Below, piece by piece: positions 25,259-35,214 of a DNA stretch of 64,000 nucleotides. The stretch is taken from assembly GCA_030625775.1 (NCBI GenBank), contig DAOUQC010000004.1:48213-112212 (forward strand), given 5' to 3'. The translations under genes were made by a program, and so were the position numbers. This DNA is from Verrucomicrobiota bacterium (GTDB lineage Bacteria; Verrucomicrobiota; Verrucomicrobiia; Verrucomicrobiales; DEV007). Each line of letters begins with the position of its first letter. The stretch's first letter is position 1. Under the pieces are notes generated by a model that was not told where the DNA came from, made no database searches, and saw nothing but the letters and a program-made list of their open reading frames with translations.

Positions 25259-26200
25259 ATGGATCTAGTTCAGATAGTTGAAGCAATCATTTTCGCATCA
25301 CCGGATCCGGTGACTGCTCAGGATGTCGCCCGTGCCTTGCGGCGAACGGCCAAGGCGGCTCTCGCAGCCGAAGTCGAAGCTGCGGCCCTAGCGGCAGAGG
25401 CCGGGGAGGACACCGAGGAAACACTGCCGCCGAAAAAGAAATCCCGGGCAAAAAAAAAGAAGGTCCAGGAGCCTGCGGAAACAGATCCCCAGGTCTTGCA
25501 GAAGATCACGGCCAAGCAAATCTACGAGATCATCGACGAGATCAACGAGACGTATAATGCAACCGGCCGTCCGATGCATTTACTGGAAGGGCCGAGCGGA
25601 TGGCGTTTTTATACTCGAACGAACTACGCACCTTACATCCGCAGTTTGATGCCGGAGGTGAAACCGGAGCGCTTCAGTGGCCCGGCGATGGAGACTTTGG
25701 CGATCATCGCCTATCGCCAACCAATCACCAAAGCGGATATCGAAGCCGTGCGCGGAGTGAGCGTAGACGGAGTGTTGAATAAAATCATCGACAAGGGGTT
25801 GGTCAAAATTGGAGGACGGGCAGAGCTGCCTGGTAAACCGTTACTCTACGAAACTTCGGAGACCTTCCTTGAACATTTTGGCATCAAAAACATCGATGAC
25901 TTACCGAATTCAGGAGAATTGCGCCGGGTTGAACTGCCAAGTGCGGAGTTAAAACTTGAAGGGGAGGGTGAGGCGGATGAGCAATTATCACTGGGGGCCC
26001 ATGCGGGAGACAATGAAAAAAATACAGGTGAAGACCTCGCTGGAAAACTCGAAGCTGACGAGGAAGATAAGCCGGAAACTGATGCTGGAGCAGAAGATGG
26101 AGACGCGATAGGTGATCAAGAGGAAATTTCCGAATCGAGTGATGTGGAAACCGTGGAAGCTGAAGAGGATTTGGTAAAACAGGGAGAAGAAGAGGAGTGA
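25259..26200 (+). CDS. scpB: Segregation and condensation protein B with charged insert and tail
   Basis: ScpB is a winged-helix protein that dimerises on the ScpA kleisin. The core motifs are QIVEAIIFASPDPVT at the start and PAMETLAIIAYRQPITKADIEAVRGVSVDGVL in the second domain, with GKPLLYETSETFLEHFGI after it. Two departures: a Glu/Lys-rich insert of about 45 residues (about 35-80, ending PPKKKSRAKKKK) splits the first winged helix, and an acidic tail of about 85 residues follows residue 225. Typical ScpB proteins have about 190 residues; this has 313. ATG 25259 was preferred to a TTG two codons earlier. Confidence 0.93.
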   Translation: MDLVQIVEAIIFASPDPVTAQDVARALRRTAKAALAAEVEAAALAAEAGEDTEETLPPKKKSRAKKKKVQEPAETDPQVLQKITAKQIYEIIDEINETYNATGRPMHLLEGPSGWRFYTRTNYAPYIRSLMPEVKPERFSGPAMETLAIIAYRQPITKADIEAVRGVSVDGVLNKIIDKGLVKIGGRAELPGKPLLYETSETFLEHFGIKNIDDLPNSGELRRVELPSAELKLEGEGEADEQLSLGAHAGDNEKNTGEDLAGKLEADEEDKPETDAGAEDGDAIGDQEEISESSDVETVEAEEDLVKQGEEEE

Positions 26201-26225
26201 GCGGCGGCAGGTTTTCTAAAAAAAG

Positions 26226-27077
26226 ATGAAACAAGGAGGAGGGACAGAAAAGACACTCGAGCAGTTGCGTGTGGAAATTGATGCGGTGGACGCTCGTTTG
26301 TTGGAGTTGTTGAATGCCCGTGCAGATCTTGTGCATGGAGTGGGAGAGATCAAAAAAGAAAACGGCCTGGAAATCTATGCGCCCGAGCGAGAGGAAAAGC
26401 TTTTGCAGTCACTGGTGAAACGAAGTCAGGGCCGTTTGCCGGAGAAGTCGATTCGAGCGATTTATCGTGAAATCATGTCGGCGGCTCTGGCCCTGGAAGA
26501 AAATCTTAAAATTGCCTATCTTGGGCCTGAAGGCACTTGGACCCATCAAGCGGCAAGGAATAAATTTGGTGCCAGTGTGGCCTATGTGGCCCAGGCGTCT
26601 TTGGCGGATGTGTTTGACCAGGTTAGCAAACGTCATGCGGATTACGGGGTGGTGCCGATTGGCAATTCGACCGCGGGCGAAGTCAACCGGACGCTGGATT
26701 TTTTTGTCGATTCCCCGCTGCAGATTTGTGCCCAGATCACCTTGTTCGGCGATCATGAGGACTCGACGGGTGCGACGCGTTTTCTGGTGTTGTGTCACAA
26801 CACCTGTCCGCCGACTGGAAAGGATATCACCGCTTTGCTGATTCACGGCGAGACGGGAGAAATTTTATCGGACTCGATGAAGATACTTGCAGAGCTCGAT
26901 CTTTCAGTGACCCAGATTGACGGGCGTCAGGAAAGGGACTCCGGCAAACCTTCCTGTGTGTTTGTTGAGTTGCAGGGGCACCAAACCGAAGTAGCGATTG
27001 AAACAGCCGTTGCGCGCTTGACCGAGTCTGGAAAAATGGTTCGGGTTCTCGGCAGTTATCCGGTGGTGAGGGGCTAA
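26226..27077 (+). CDS. pheA: Chorismate mutase with internally deleted prephenate dehydratase and ACT-like domain
   Basis: The N-terminal AroQ chorismate mutase domain (about 11-90) is intact, with R15, R32, K43 and E56 at the expected active-site places. The prephenate dehydratase domain begins normally (KIAYLGPEGTWTHQAA, 95-110; ADYGVVPIGNSTAGEV, 138-153) but passes from ICAQITLFG (about 175) straight to TGATRFLVL (181-189). Compared with E. coli PheA, about 80-90 residues, the whole second lobe, are missing in frame, and the conserved VPIEN is VPIGN. A degenerate ACT domain follows (DGRQ where ESRP is usual). Total 283 against about 360-385. So it should convert chorismate to prephenate, and the dehydratase is probably dead. 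It is followed by a complete second dehydratase gene. Confidence 0.9.
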   Translation: MKQGGGTEKTLEQLRVEIDAVDARLLELLNARADLVHGVGEIKKENGLEIYAPEREEKLLQSLVKRSQGRLPEKSIRAIYREIMSAALALEENLKIAYLGPEGTWTHQAARNKFGASVAYVAQASLADVFDQVSKRHADYGVVPIGNSTAGEVNRTLDFFVDSPLQICAQITLFGDHEDSTGATRFLVLCHNTCPPTGKDITALLIHGETGEILSDSMKILAELDLSVTQIDGRQERDSGKPSCVFVELQGHQTEVAIETAVARLTESGKMVRVLGSYPVVRG

Positions 27078-27298
27078 TTACATTCGCTCCAAATTTCCGA
27101 CAAGTCTCTTTGCTCTGCTAGAAAAGTTATTTCTGCTCGATTAATTTCCTCACCCATGTTTGCCAGAATTACGTCCACGTCATTGGTCATTTGTGGTTCG
27201 TCATACACAATTCCTGCAATAGAACCTGTTACCATGTAGGGAATCTCACAGGTCTCAAACTTGGACGTAAAACTAAGAATCTGACTAACCGCCTGCAT
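27074..27298 (-). pseudogene. Nucleotidyltransferase gene remnant
   Basis: A 74-codon frame whose residues 19-45 (I-P-Y-M-V-T-G-S-I-A-G-I-V-Y ... T-N-D-V-D-V-I-L) match the start of AbiEii/MNT-type nucleotidyltransferases, with the G-S and D-x-D catalytic motif. Relatives run to about 150-200 residues; here the protein stops after 29 more residues that look like a fusion of distant parts, so an internal deletion is likely. Its stop overlaps the end of pheA by 4 bases on the other strand. Its ATG lies within the end of the broken gene upstream, the usual arrangement of this pair. Confidence 0.65.
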
Positions 27299-27474
27299 AA
27301 AGAAAAATATCGCGGGCTTCTTTTTTTACACGTTCATCATTCCAATCGGGATGAAGCATGCGCACGCCAGCTTCTTTGAAGGAATGAGCTTCCCATTACA
27401 ACTTTTTCATCGCCATGAATTTTTGTTCAGGCGTGAGATCTTTATCCGTGGGAGTGGAAAAAAATTCGTTCACA
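27285..27474 (-). pseudogene. Frameshifted partner of the nucleotidyltransferase
   Basis: From a GTG at 27474 the frame reads M-N-E-F-F-S-T-P-T-D-K-D-L-T-P-E-Q-K, then a one-base insertion in a run of six A (27420-27425) shifts it; the next frame reads F-M-A-M-K-K-L, meets TAA at 27396-27398, and goes on W-E-A-H-S-F-K-E-A-G-V-R-M-L-H-P-D-W-N-D and E-A-R-D-I-F-L-Y-A to TAG at 27285. The L-T-P-E-Q-K ... L-Y-W-x-A-x-x-x-K-A-A-G-x-R-x-x-H-P-D-W pattern is a small family commonly paired with nucleotidyltransferases of this type. Two lesions in 63 codons make it a clear pseudogene. Confidence 0.7.
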
Positions 27475-27583
27475 AATGCAATCTAACGTTTTTAACCTCG
27501 TCATTAAGCCTTGGCTGAATAGATGACCGGTATATATTGAGTGGATTTAGCAATCGATAAGGGTATTATTCTGCTCACAATCG

Positions 27584-28435
27584 ATGACTACCTTTCCGAA
27601 ATCCATTGCTCATTTTGGCCCTGAAGGCAGCTTTGCCAACATGGTGGCGCATGAGCATTTTGGAGAGCGGGACTTTGTTCCCTGTCAGACGGTGGGAGAG
27701 GTCTTTGATTTTGTTGTCAGCAGTCCGGATCATTGCGGCATCGTACCGGTGGAAAATTCGACCGGTGGTATCATTCAGGAAACCATTCGGGAGATCGCCA
27801 GGGAAGCCACGGGCAACGTACAGATTCTGGAAGAAATCACGCTTGATGTGAAATTGGCGCTGTTGGGGCGTGAGGGCGTCGAGATCACCAAGGTCTATTC
27901 CTACTTTGCTCCGCTGGATCATTGTCGTTCATGGCTTCGGGAACACTATCCCGAGGCACAACTGGTCAGCGTGGGTAGCACTCCCAAGGCAGCAGCGCTC
28001 GCTGCAGAGGAATCCGGAGCCGCTGCGATCGGGACTAAAAAAAGTGCTGAGCTGCACGGGCTGGATATTCTTCAGTATCCGATTGCAATCAAAGTGCCAA
28101 ATGTGACCCAGTTTTTGGTTATCGGGTATGCGGGGCAGTCTTTCCCTGGTGAGGATGTAACAAAGGGTTTTAAAACCAGCCTGGTGGTGAAACTGGCCAA
28201 TAAAGCGGGGACTTTGTGTCGGTTTTTATCCGTTTTTGATACTCAGGGTGTGAATCTGACACGGATAGAGTCCAGTCCAGTGGCGGGGGAGCCCAATACG
28301 TATCGGTTTTTCATCGAAATCGATGGCCCTGAAGACGATAGCAGCGTGGTGGCAGCCCTGCAGGCTGCGCAGGACTGTTCGATCAGTCTTCGCAGCGTGG
28401 GATCCTACCCTGCGGTCAGTCGTTACCAGTCCTGA
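27584..28435 (+). CDS. pheA2: Prephenate dehydratase with ACT domain
   Basis: Converts prephenate to phenylpyruvate for phenylalanine. The catalytic domain (about 7-182) is complete, with both lobes: HFGPEGSFANMVA, GIVPVENSTGGIIQ (52-65), VYSYFAPLDHCRSWL, AAAIGTKKSAELHGL. An ACT regulatory domain follows (about 193-275). It lacks a mutase domain, which complements the first pheA-type gene 500 bases upstream. Two motif changes: the T-R-F signature is T175-Q-F, and the phenylalanine-binding E-S-R-P is E-S-S-P. Activity therefore seems likely but feedback control may differ. Both genes point the same way, separated by the broken nucleotidyltransferase pair. Confidence 0.92.
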   Translation: MTTFPKSIAHFGPEGSFANMVAHEHFGERDFVPCQTVGEVFDFVVSSPDHCGIVPVENSTGGIIQETIREIAREATGNVQILEEITLDVKLALLGREGVEITKVYSYFAPLDHCRSWLREHYPEAQLVSVGSTPKAAALAAEESGAAAIGTKKSAELHGLDILQYPIAIKVPNVTQFLVIGYAGQSFPGEDVTKGFKTSLVVKLANKAGTLCRFLSVFDTQGVNLTRIESSPVAGEPNTYRFFIEIDGPEDDSSVVAALQAAQDCSISLRSVGSYPAVSRYQS

Positions 28436-28468
28436 GCCCTTTTTCGGGGGTTTTTACCTTGATCTAGT

Positions 28469-28581
28469 GGGCTTGGCACCAGCTTGCCTGCCCGGCAGGC
28501 TTGACCTTTAGTCGCGATTCGTTAAAGTCTGGCCCAGATGTGCACTCCTCCCGCCCGGAATTCCAGCCGCTTGCGAGAGAA
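28469..28581 (+). ncRNA. Structured leader before gltB1 (copy 1 of a paired element)
   Basis: This element is closely similar to 34948-35063, before the second gltB. Shared parts in order: GGGC (28469-28472) able to pair with GCCC (28532-28535), enclosing hairpin P1 GCCTG-CCCGG-CAGGC (28486-28500) and hairpin P2 GAC(C)TTTA/TAAAGTC (28503-28529) with loop core GCnATTCG; then GTGCACTCC, a small CGG/CCG hairpin around ATTCCAG, and CGAGAGAA. P0, P1 and P2 make a three-way junction like many riboswitches. It ends 108 bases before the gltB1 start. Base changes between copies keep P0 and P1 paired. Possible short peptide frames are not conserved between copies. Confidence 0.6.
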
Positions 28582-28688
28582 CCAGGCTCGTATCTGGTAA
28601 AAATCGAAACAAAACAAGAGTGTAGCTGCCAAATTGACCCCACTTACCAGCTTCGAATCGGTGAGCGATTCGGCTTTTGAAATATTCA

Positions 28689-31600
28689 ATGTCTACAAAT
28701 CCACAAAAAACATCCACCAGTCCTAATCCCGAGGCCCAGGGTCTATACGATCCCGCCCAGGAACACGATGCCTGCGGCGTCGGTTTTGTAGTGGACATGA
28801 AAAATCGACCTTCACACAAGCTGATTGAAATGGCTTTGGAGATTTGTGTGAATCTGGATCACCGCGGTGGCTGTGGCTGTGATGCCAATACCGGGGACGG
28901 AGCGGGCATGTTTCTGCAGATTCCCGATAAATTTTTCAGGAAAGAAGCACAATCACTGGGGTTCACCTTGCCTGAACAGGAGCACTATGCGGTGGGCCTG
29001 GTCTATCTGTCACAGAATGAAAAGGAGCGTGCCAACGAGGTCGCTATTGTAAACGAAGTCATCGAGGAAGAAGGTCAGGAGCTGCTTGGCTGGCGCGATG
29101 TTCCGGTAGATAATTCCAGTTTGGGTAAAGCCTCGGCCGCTTGTGAACCGGTGATCCGCCAAGTGTTTGTCAAACGCAATTCGGATTGTGCGACGGTGCT
29201 CGAATTTGAGCGCAAACTCTATTTGATCCGTCGAGTGGCTGCCCACAGAACCAGCTACCAGGGCGTTCAGAAGGGATCCGACTATTATTTCAGCAGTCTG
29301 TCAGCCCGGACGATCGTCTACAAGGGCATGCTCACTACCGGGCAGCTCGGCCATTATTTCAAAGATTTTATCGACCCGGACATGGAAACGTCCATGGCAT
29401 TGGTGCATTCCCGTTTCAGCACCAATACCTTTCCCAGCTGGCCGCGGGCGCAGCCTTTCCGTTATATGAGCCACAATGGTGAGATCAATACCATGCGTGG
29501 CAATGAGAATTGGATGCATGCCCGCCAGATGGTGATCGCCAGCGAAATATTTGGAGATGATCTGAAAAAACTGCTGCCCATCATTCGTGAGGATGGCAGT
29601 GACTCGCAGAACTTCGACAACTGTTTGGAGTTCCTGACCTTGTCCGGGCGTTCCCTGCCGCACGCCATCATGATGATGATTCCCGAGCCGTGGGAAAAAC
29701 ATGAAAGCATGTCCAAATTGCGCCGGAATTTTTACGAATACCACGCCTGCCTGATGGAGCCGTGGGACGGTCCGGCATCGATTGCGTTTTCTGACGGCAA
29801 GGTGATTGGTGCGGTGCTCGACCGCAATGGTCTGCGTCCATCGCGCTATTATGTGACAAAAGATGATCTGGTCATCATGGCATCGGAAGTGGGCGTGTTG
29901 CCCTGGCTGAAGTCTGGTGATGTTGTCAAAAAAGGACGTCTCGAACCAGGCCGCATGTTTTTGGTGGATACGGATGAAGGCCGGATCATTGACGACGCCG
30001 AGCTGAAGGAAAAAATAATGTCCAAGCAGCCCTACGGTGAATGGTTGGGCAGCAAACTTATTTCCGAAGACGATTTGCAAGCTCCTGAAAAGGAGGTTCC
30101 GGGTTTGGATGTCGACACCTTGCTCAAACGGCAACAGGCCTTTGCTTACACTTTTGAAGACAAACGTTTTGTGATCGGGCCGAGTTGTCAGACCGGAGTG
30201 CAGCCGATTGGTTCGATGGGTAATGATGCGCCGCTTGCGGTGCTGTCTGACAAACCGCAGTTGCTCTACAATTATTTCAAGCAACTCTTTGCCCAGGTCA
30301 CCAACCCGCCGATCGACCCGATCCGCGAGGAATTGGTAACCGCGACGACCACCTTTCTCGGCTCGGAAGGCGATATTATTAATCCCGGACCGAATAGTTG
30401 CAGGATGATCAAGCTGGATAGCCCGCTGATCGACAATTACCGTTTGCTGCAGTTGAGTGAGATCAAGCAGAAGGGCTTTAAAGCGGCGACCCTGCCGATC
30501 GTATTCAAGCGTGCCGCTGAATACCTCGACCCCGGTCACGGCGGTATTGCCGAACCCGGCACTACGGGCCGTGGACTTGAAGCGGCACTGGAACACTTTT
30601 TTGAAAGTGCCGATGTGGCGATCAATGATGGTGTGAACCTCATTATCCTGTCCGACCGGTCAATCGATGAAAAGTATGTCCCGATCCCTGCTCTGCTGGC
30701 AGTGTCCGGTCTGCACCATCACCTGATCCGCCAGGGTACGCGCACCAAGGTATCGATTATCCTGGAATCGGGTGAGCCACGGGAAGTGCATCATTATGCC
30801 CTTCTGCTGGGATTTGGTTGTGATGCTATCAATCCCTATCTTGCCCTGGAAACCGCCGAAGACATGGTTCGTGATGGCGAACTTGATATGGATGTTGATA
30901 AGGCGAAGAAAAATTTCCTTAAAGCGAACATCAAAGGAGTGGTCAAGACGATGTCGAAGATGGGTATTTCCACGGTTGCCAGTTACCGCGGGGCACAAAT
31001 TTTTGAGGCGCTGGGTATTGAACATAGTGTCATCGAAAAATATTTTACCAAAACCGCATCCCGCATTGAGGGCATTGATATGGATGTCATCGCGGAAGAA
31101 GCCCGCCTGCGTCATCGCGCCGGGTTTGACGAACGAGCTGATCCGGAAGACCCTCTTGATCCAGGTGGGATTTACCAATGGCGTAAGGGCGGTGAAAGGC
31201 ACATTTATAATCCGACCACGGTTCACCTGTTGCAGCTGGCTACGCGGCTGGGCGATTATGAAGTTTTTCAGAAGTACTCTGAGTCGGTCAATGCGCAGAC
31301 ACGTATCGCGGACACTTTGCGCGGCATGATGGATTTCAAATTTGATGAATCAAATGCGATTCCCCTTGAAGAAGTGGAGCCGGCCAGTGAAATCGTGAAA
31401 CGGTTCAAGACCGGGGCGATGTCCTATGGCTCGATCAGCAAGGAAGCCCATCAGGCAATTGCGATTGCGATGAACCGCCTCGGGGGACGATCCAATACCG
31501 GAGAAGGGGGTGAAGATGTTGATCGTTTTACTCGTGATGAGAACGGGGACTTGCGTCGCAGTGCGATCAAGCAAGTTGCCTCCGGTCGTTTTGGGGTGAC

Positions 31601-33353
31601 CAGCCACTACCTGGTTAATGCGGATGAGATTCAGATTAAAATCGTGCAGGGAGCCAAGCCCGGTGAAGGCGGTGAGTTGCCAGGGTTTAAAGTTTTGCCG
31701 CAGATTGCAAAAACCAGGGGAACCACGCCCGGCGTGGGCTTGATTTCTCCACCGCCCCATCACGATATTTATTCAATCGAAGATCTCGCCGAGCTGATCC
31801 ACGACCTGAAAAACTCTAACGTTAATGCTGACATTAATGTGAAACTGGTTTCAGAAGTTGGTGTGGGAACCATTGCTTCAGGGGTTGCCAAGGGTAAGGC
31901 GGACAAAATCCTTATATCCGGTTATGACGGTGGCACGGGAGCTTCTCCGCGTTCGAGCATTCAACATGCCGGCATGCCCTGGGAACTGGGTCTTGCAGAA
32001 ACCAACCAGACCTTGTTGCTCAATGATTTACGTAGCCGTGTGATTGTCGAGAGTGACGGTGGCCTGCGAACGGGTCGCGATGTGGTGGTCGCCTGTTTGT
32101 TGGGAGCAGAAGAATTTGGATTTGCCAGCGCTCCCCTGATTTCCCTGGGTTGCCTGATGATGCGTGTGTGTCACAAAAACACCTGCCCGGTTGGCATTGC
32201 CACTCAGGACCCGCGGCTACGGGAGAAATTCCGAGGTGGAGCCGACTCAGTGGTGAACTTCATGATGTTCATTGCCGAGGAAATGCGTGAATTCATGGCC
32301 AAGCTCGGCTACCGCACAATCAATGAAATGGTCGGGCACTCGGATCGTCTGGAGATGAAACACGCTATCGAGCATTGGAAAGCGCGCGGCCTCGATTACT
32401 CCAAGATTCTTTATCGTCCGAAGGTGGGCCCTGAAGTGGGCACTTATCGCCAGATGACGCAGGATCATTTGCTCGATCGCGCCCTGGACAATACGCATCT
32501 GCTGGAAGCGTGTAAGGATGCGCTGGAGGAGGCCAAACCGGTTGAGCTGGATTTGCCGATCATCAATACCAACCGTGTGGTTGGCACCATCCTTGGTGCC
32601 GAGGTGTCCCGGCGCTACGGCCCGGAAGCACTTCCCGAGGATACGATCAAACTGAACTTTACCGGTTCGGCCGGACAAAGTCTCGGTGCCTATGTTCCAA
32701 AAGGGATCACGCTTACCGTTGAAGGTGATACCAATGACTACTGCGGCAAAGGTCTGTCCGGCGGTCGCATCATTGTCTATCCGCCCAAGGATTCGACCTT
32801 CATTTCCTGTGAGAATATTATCACTGGTAATGTTGCCTTTTATGGGGCGACCGGTGGTGAGGCTTTTATCGCCGGTGTTGCAGGAGAACGTTTCTGCGTT
32901 CGCAACAGTGGAGTTAAAACAGTGGTCGAAGGTCTGGGGGATCACGGTTGTGAATACATGACCGGCGGTGAAGTCATTTGCATCGGCGGCACCGGGCGTA
33001 ACTTTGGTGCCGGCATGTCGGGAGGCATTGCCTATATTCTGGATGAAGAGGGTGACTTTGTTTCCAAGCGACTGAATGCCGCCATGGTTAAGGTGTATGA
33101 GCTGATTGAATGTGACGATCCAGAAATAGCGGCGGTTCGCGCACGGCTGGAAAAACATGTGGAACTGACGGGTAGCGTTCGTGGCCAACACCTTCTCGAC
33201 AACTGGGACGACATTCTGCCGAAATTTATCAAGGTCCTGCCGAGCGATTATGAGCGGGTGCTCAATGCAGTGAAGCGTGCAGAGGAAAGTGGCCTCGAGG
33301 GCGACGAGGCCATTAAGGCGGCTTTTGAAGAAAACGTAAAAGCGGGAAACTGA
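28689..33353 (+). CDS. gltB: Glutamate synthase large subunit (copy 1)
   Basis: Transfers the amide of glutamine to 2-oxoglutarate, yielding two glutamates. The N-terminal glutaminase domain begins at C29 (E-H-D-A-C-G-V-G-F), the nucleophile exposed after removal of a 28-residue propeptide. The central domain, the FMN/2-oxoglutarate synthase domain with [15 protein letters not shown] and [14 protein letters not shown], and the C-terminal GXGXG beta-helix ([13 protein letters not shown]) are all present. The 3Fe-4S cysteines lie in [16 protein letters not shown]. Length, about 1554 residues, is standard. ATG 28689 was chosen over a TTG at 28677. It is followed 30 bases later by gltD and preceded by a structured leader. 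Confidence 0.97.
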   Translation: MSTNPQKTSTSPNPEAQGLYDPAQEHDACGVGFVVDMKNRPSHKLIEMALEICVNLDHRGGCGCDANTGDGAGMFLQIPDKFFRKEAQSLGFTLPEQEHYAVGLVYLSQNEKERANEVAIVNEVIEEEGQELLGWRDVPVDNSSLGKASAACEPVIRQVFVKRNSDCATVLEFERKLYLIRRVAAHRTSYQGVQKGSDYYFSSLSARTIVYKGMLTTGQLGHYFKDFIDPDMETSMALVHSRFSTNTFPSWPRAQPFRYMSHNGEINTMRGNENWMHARQMVIASEIFGDDLKKLLPIIREDGSDSQNFDNCLEFLTLSGRSLPHAIMMMIPEPWEKHESMSKLRRNFYEYHACLMEPWDGPASIAFSDGKVIGAVLDRNGLRPSRYYVTKDDLVIMASEVGVLPWLKSGDVVKKGRLEPGRMFLVDTDEGRIIDDAELKEKIMSKQPYGEWLGSKLISEDDLQAPEKEVPGLDVDTLLKRQQAFAYTFEDKRFVIGPSCQTGVQPIGSMGNDAPLAVLSDKPQLLYNYFKQLFAQVTNPPIDPIREELVTATTTFLGSEGDIINPGPNSCRMIKLDSPLIDNYRLLQLSEIKQKGFKAATLPIVFKRAAEYLDPGHGGIAEPGTTGRGLEAALEHFFESADVAINDGVNLIILSDRSIDEKYVPIPALLAVSGLHHHLIRQGTRTKVSIILESGEPREVHHYALLLGFGCDAINPYLALETAEDMVRDGELDMDVDKAKKNFLKANIKGVVKTMSKMGISTVASYRGAQIFEALGIEHSVIEKYFTKTASRIEGIDMDVIAEEARLRHRAGFDERADPEDPLDPGGIYQWRKGGERHIYNPTTVHLLQLATRLGDYEVFQKYSESVNAQTRIADTLRGMMDFKFDESNAIPLEEVEPASEIVKRFKTGAMSYGSISKEAHQAIAIAMNRLGGRSNTGEGGEDVDRFTRDENGDLRRSAIKQVASGRFGVTSHYLVNADEIQIKIVQGAKPGEGGELPGFKVLPQIAKTRGTTPGVGLISPPPHHDIYSIEDLAELIHDLKNSNVNADINVKLVSEVGVGTIASGVAKGKADKILISGYDGGTGASPRSSIQHAGMPWELGLAETNQTLLLNDLRSRVIVESDGGLRTGRDVVVACLLGAEEFGFASAPLISLGCLMMRVCHKNTCPVGIATQDPRLREKFRGGADSVVNFMMFIAEEMREFMAKLGYRTINEMVGHSDRLEMKHAIEHWKARGLDYSKILYRPKVGPEVGTYRQMTQDHLLDRALDNTHLLEACKDALEEAKPVELDLPIINTNRVVGTILGAEVSRRYGPEALPEDTIKLNFTGSAGQSLGAYVPKGITLTVEGDTNDYCGKGLSGGRIIVYPPKDSTFISCENIITGNVAFYGATGGEAFIAGVAGERFCVRNSGVKTVVEGLGDHGCEYMTGGEVICIGGTGRNFGAGMSGGIAYILDEEGDFVSKRLNAAMVKVYELIECDDPEIAAVRARLEKHVELTGSVRGQHLLDNWDDILPKFIKVLPSDYERVLNAVKRAEESGLEGDEAIKAAFEENVKAGN

Positions 33354-33383
33354 TTTCTAAATTCCGACTACTTTTTAAATATC

Positions 33384-34868
33384 ATGGGTAAACCAACTGG
33401 ATTTTTAGACTACGAACGTAAGACCATTCCCTACCGCGATCCGAAGGAACGCGTCAAGGATTGGAAGGAGGTGCATTGTGGTCACGAAGAAGAAGCCCTG
33501 CGCGAGCAAGGCGCACGCTGCATGGATTGTGGCATTCCTTATTGTCACACGGGCATGGAGTTGAGTGGGATGGCCAGTGGCTGTCCGGTTAATAACTTGA
33601 TTCCAGAATTCAATGATCTGGTTTATCGCGGACGTTGGCATGAGGCTCTTGATCGCTTGAGAAAGACCAATAATTTTCCCGAGTTCACCGGGCGTGTTTG
33701 TCCCGCACCCTGTGAGGGTGCCTGTGTGCTTGGCATCATTGATCCACCGGTCACGATTAAGAATGTTGAATGTTCGATTATCGACAAGGGCTGGCAAGAG
33801 GGATGGCTTGAGCCGCAAATTCCTGCAGTGCAAACAGGGAAAAAGGTGGCGGTTATCGGATCCGGCCCTGCCGGGCTCGCCTGTGCTGATGAACTGAATC
33901 AGGCGGGGCATAGCGTGACTGTTTTTGAGCGTGCGGATCGGATCGGTGGTTTGCTGATGTATGGCATTCCCAACATGAAACTCGAAAAAGAGACCGTCAA
34001 TCGCCGGGTGCAGTTGATGCGAGACGAAGGGGTGGAATTCATCACCAACGCGCACATCGGGGTGGACCAGCCGGTTGAAAAACTGCGCGAAGATTTTGAT
34101 GCCATTGCTCTTTGCTGTGGCGCCACCAAACCACGGGATCTGCCAATAGATGGACGTGATTTTGAAGGCGTTCATTTTGCAATGGATTACCTTGCGAAAA
34201 ATACCCAGACCCTGCTTTCAGATAAGCCCGGGGATTTCCCAATTAATGCTGAAGGCAAGGATGTGGTTGTGATCGGTGGCGGTGATACCGGAACGGACTG
34301 CGTGGGTTCATCATTGCGCCAGGGCTGCAAGTCCTTGACCCAGCTCGAAATCATGCCGCGTCCTGCGGATGAACGGCAGCCGGACAATCCATGGCCGGAG
34401 TGGCCCAAAGTTTACCGTCTCGATTACGGGCAGGAAGAAAATATCGCCTTGAATGGGAAAGACCCGCGCGAATACCTGGTGATGACCAAGCGTTTCATCG
34501 ATGATGGTCAGGGCAATCTGACCGGCTTGGAAATCGTCGATATTGAATGGGCGAAGGACGAGCAGGGCCGCATGTTTCCAAAGGACGTAGAAGGCAGTTT
34601 GCGTACGATTCCCTGTCAATTGTCATTCCTGGCGATGGGATTCCTAGGACCCGAACAGACGATCATTGAGAAGCTGGAGCTTGAAACCGATGCCCGCTCC
34701 AACGTGAAAGCGGAGTACGGTAAATTTGAAACCAGTTTGGAAGGCGTTTTTGCCGCCGGTGACATGCGCCGTGGCCAAAGTCTGGTTGTCTGGGCGATCA
34801 ATGAAGGTCGTGGCTGCGCCCGTGAGTTGGATACTTTCCTGATGGGATCGACGAATTTGCCAGGGTGA
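33384..34868 (+). CDS. gltD: Glutamate synthase small subunit
   Basis: The FAD/NAD(P)H subunit that passes electrons through two 4Fe-4S clusters to GltB. The N-terminal cysteine clusters are visible ([15 protein letters not shown], then GCPVNN and [13 protein letters not shown]). The FAD-binding [13 protein letters not shown] is at about 156-168 and the second nucleotide-binding [13 protein letters not shown] at about 293-305. The end [18 protein letters not shown] is the family signature. Length (494) is standard. It lies between two large-subunit genes and is the only small subunit in the window, so it may serve both. Confidence 0.97.
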   Translation: MGKPTGFLDYERKTIPYRDPKERVKDWKEVHCGHEEEALREQGARCMDCGIPYCHTGMELSGMASGCPVNNLIPEFNDLVYRGRWHEALDRLRKTNNFPEFTGRVCPAPCEGACVLGIIDPPVTIKNVECSIIDKGWQEGWLEPQIPAVQTGKKVAVIGSGPAGLACADELNQAGHSVTVFERADRIGGLLMYGIPNMKLEKETVNRRVQLMRDEGVEFITNAHIGVDQPVEKLREDFDAIALCCGATKPRDLPIDGRDFEGVHFAMDYLAKNTQTLLSDKPGDFPINAEGKDVVVIGGGDTGTDCVGSSLRQGCKSLTQLEIMPRPADERQPDNPWPEWPKVYRLDYGQEENIALNGKDPREYLVMTKRFIDDGQGNLTGLEIVDIEWAKDEQGRMFPKDVEGSLRTIPCQLSFLAMGFLGPEQTIIEKLELETDARSNVKAEYGKFETSLEGVFAAGDMRRGQSLVVWAINEGRGCARELDTFLMGSTNLPG

Positions 34869-34947
34869 AATTGACACTTGCCCTGCATTCTGCAGCAGAT
34901 CCGTGCTCACCACGGGAGAGAATATTGGGCTGCTTCCCTTATAACAC

Positions 34948-35063
34948 GGGCTTTGGCAGGGGCTAGCCTGACCGCAAGGCTTGACCTTTAGCTGCAATTC
35001 GGTAAAGTCAGCCCACAGACGTGCACTCCTTCCCGACCGGGATTCCAGCCGGTTTCGAGAGAA
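34948..35063 (+). ncRNA. Structured leader before gltB2 (copy 2 of a paired element)
   Basis: This is the second copy of the element at 28469-28581. GGGCT (34948-34952) can pair with AGCCC (35010-35014), enclosing P1 GCCT/AGGC (34966-34980) and P2 GAC(C)TTTA/TAAAGTC (34983-35009). After the junction come GTGCACTCC, a hairpin ACCGG-GATTCCAG-CCGGT (35036-35053, one pair longer each side than in copy 1) and CGAGAGAA. It ends 152 bases before the gltB2 start and starts 80 bases after gltD, so gltB2 probably has its own transcript or a control point within a long one. Confidence 0.6.
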
Positions 35064-35214
35064 TGAGACGCGATTTTGGCAAGAATTAGGAAAGATCAAG
35101 GGTTTCCCATGAGGGAAGAGGCTTTCCGCCTGGTTGACTCGCTAAGTGTTTGATTTTCAGCGGGTTCCTAATTTAAAAGCGTTGTCCCGGAAATGACGGA
35201 GACGATATTTAGAA

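Noticed and set aside
28436..28466. Intrinsic terminator after the second pheA gene
   Set aside because: A CCC/GGG pairing before TTTTT is visible but the stem is only about 3 bp.
28469..28581. Known glutamine (glnA) riboswitch
   Set aside because: The conserved glnA core sequences as I remember them are not found in either copy.
28468..28620. Leader peptide attenuator upstream of gltB1
   Set aside because: Short frames from ATG 28539 or a GTG exist, but a one-base length difference between the two leader copies shifts the frame, so no peptide is conserved; RNA structure explains the similarity better.
29301..30596. Long minus-strand open frame (431 codons) opposite gltB1
   Set aside because: It lies wholly within the conserved gltB coding frame, has no recognisable domain, and is explained by third-position bias of the real gene.
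32247..33191. Minus-strand open frame of 314 codons opposite the gltB1 C-terminus
   Set aside because: Shadow of a strongly conserved gene on the other strand; no motif and no start signal.
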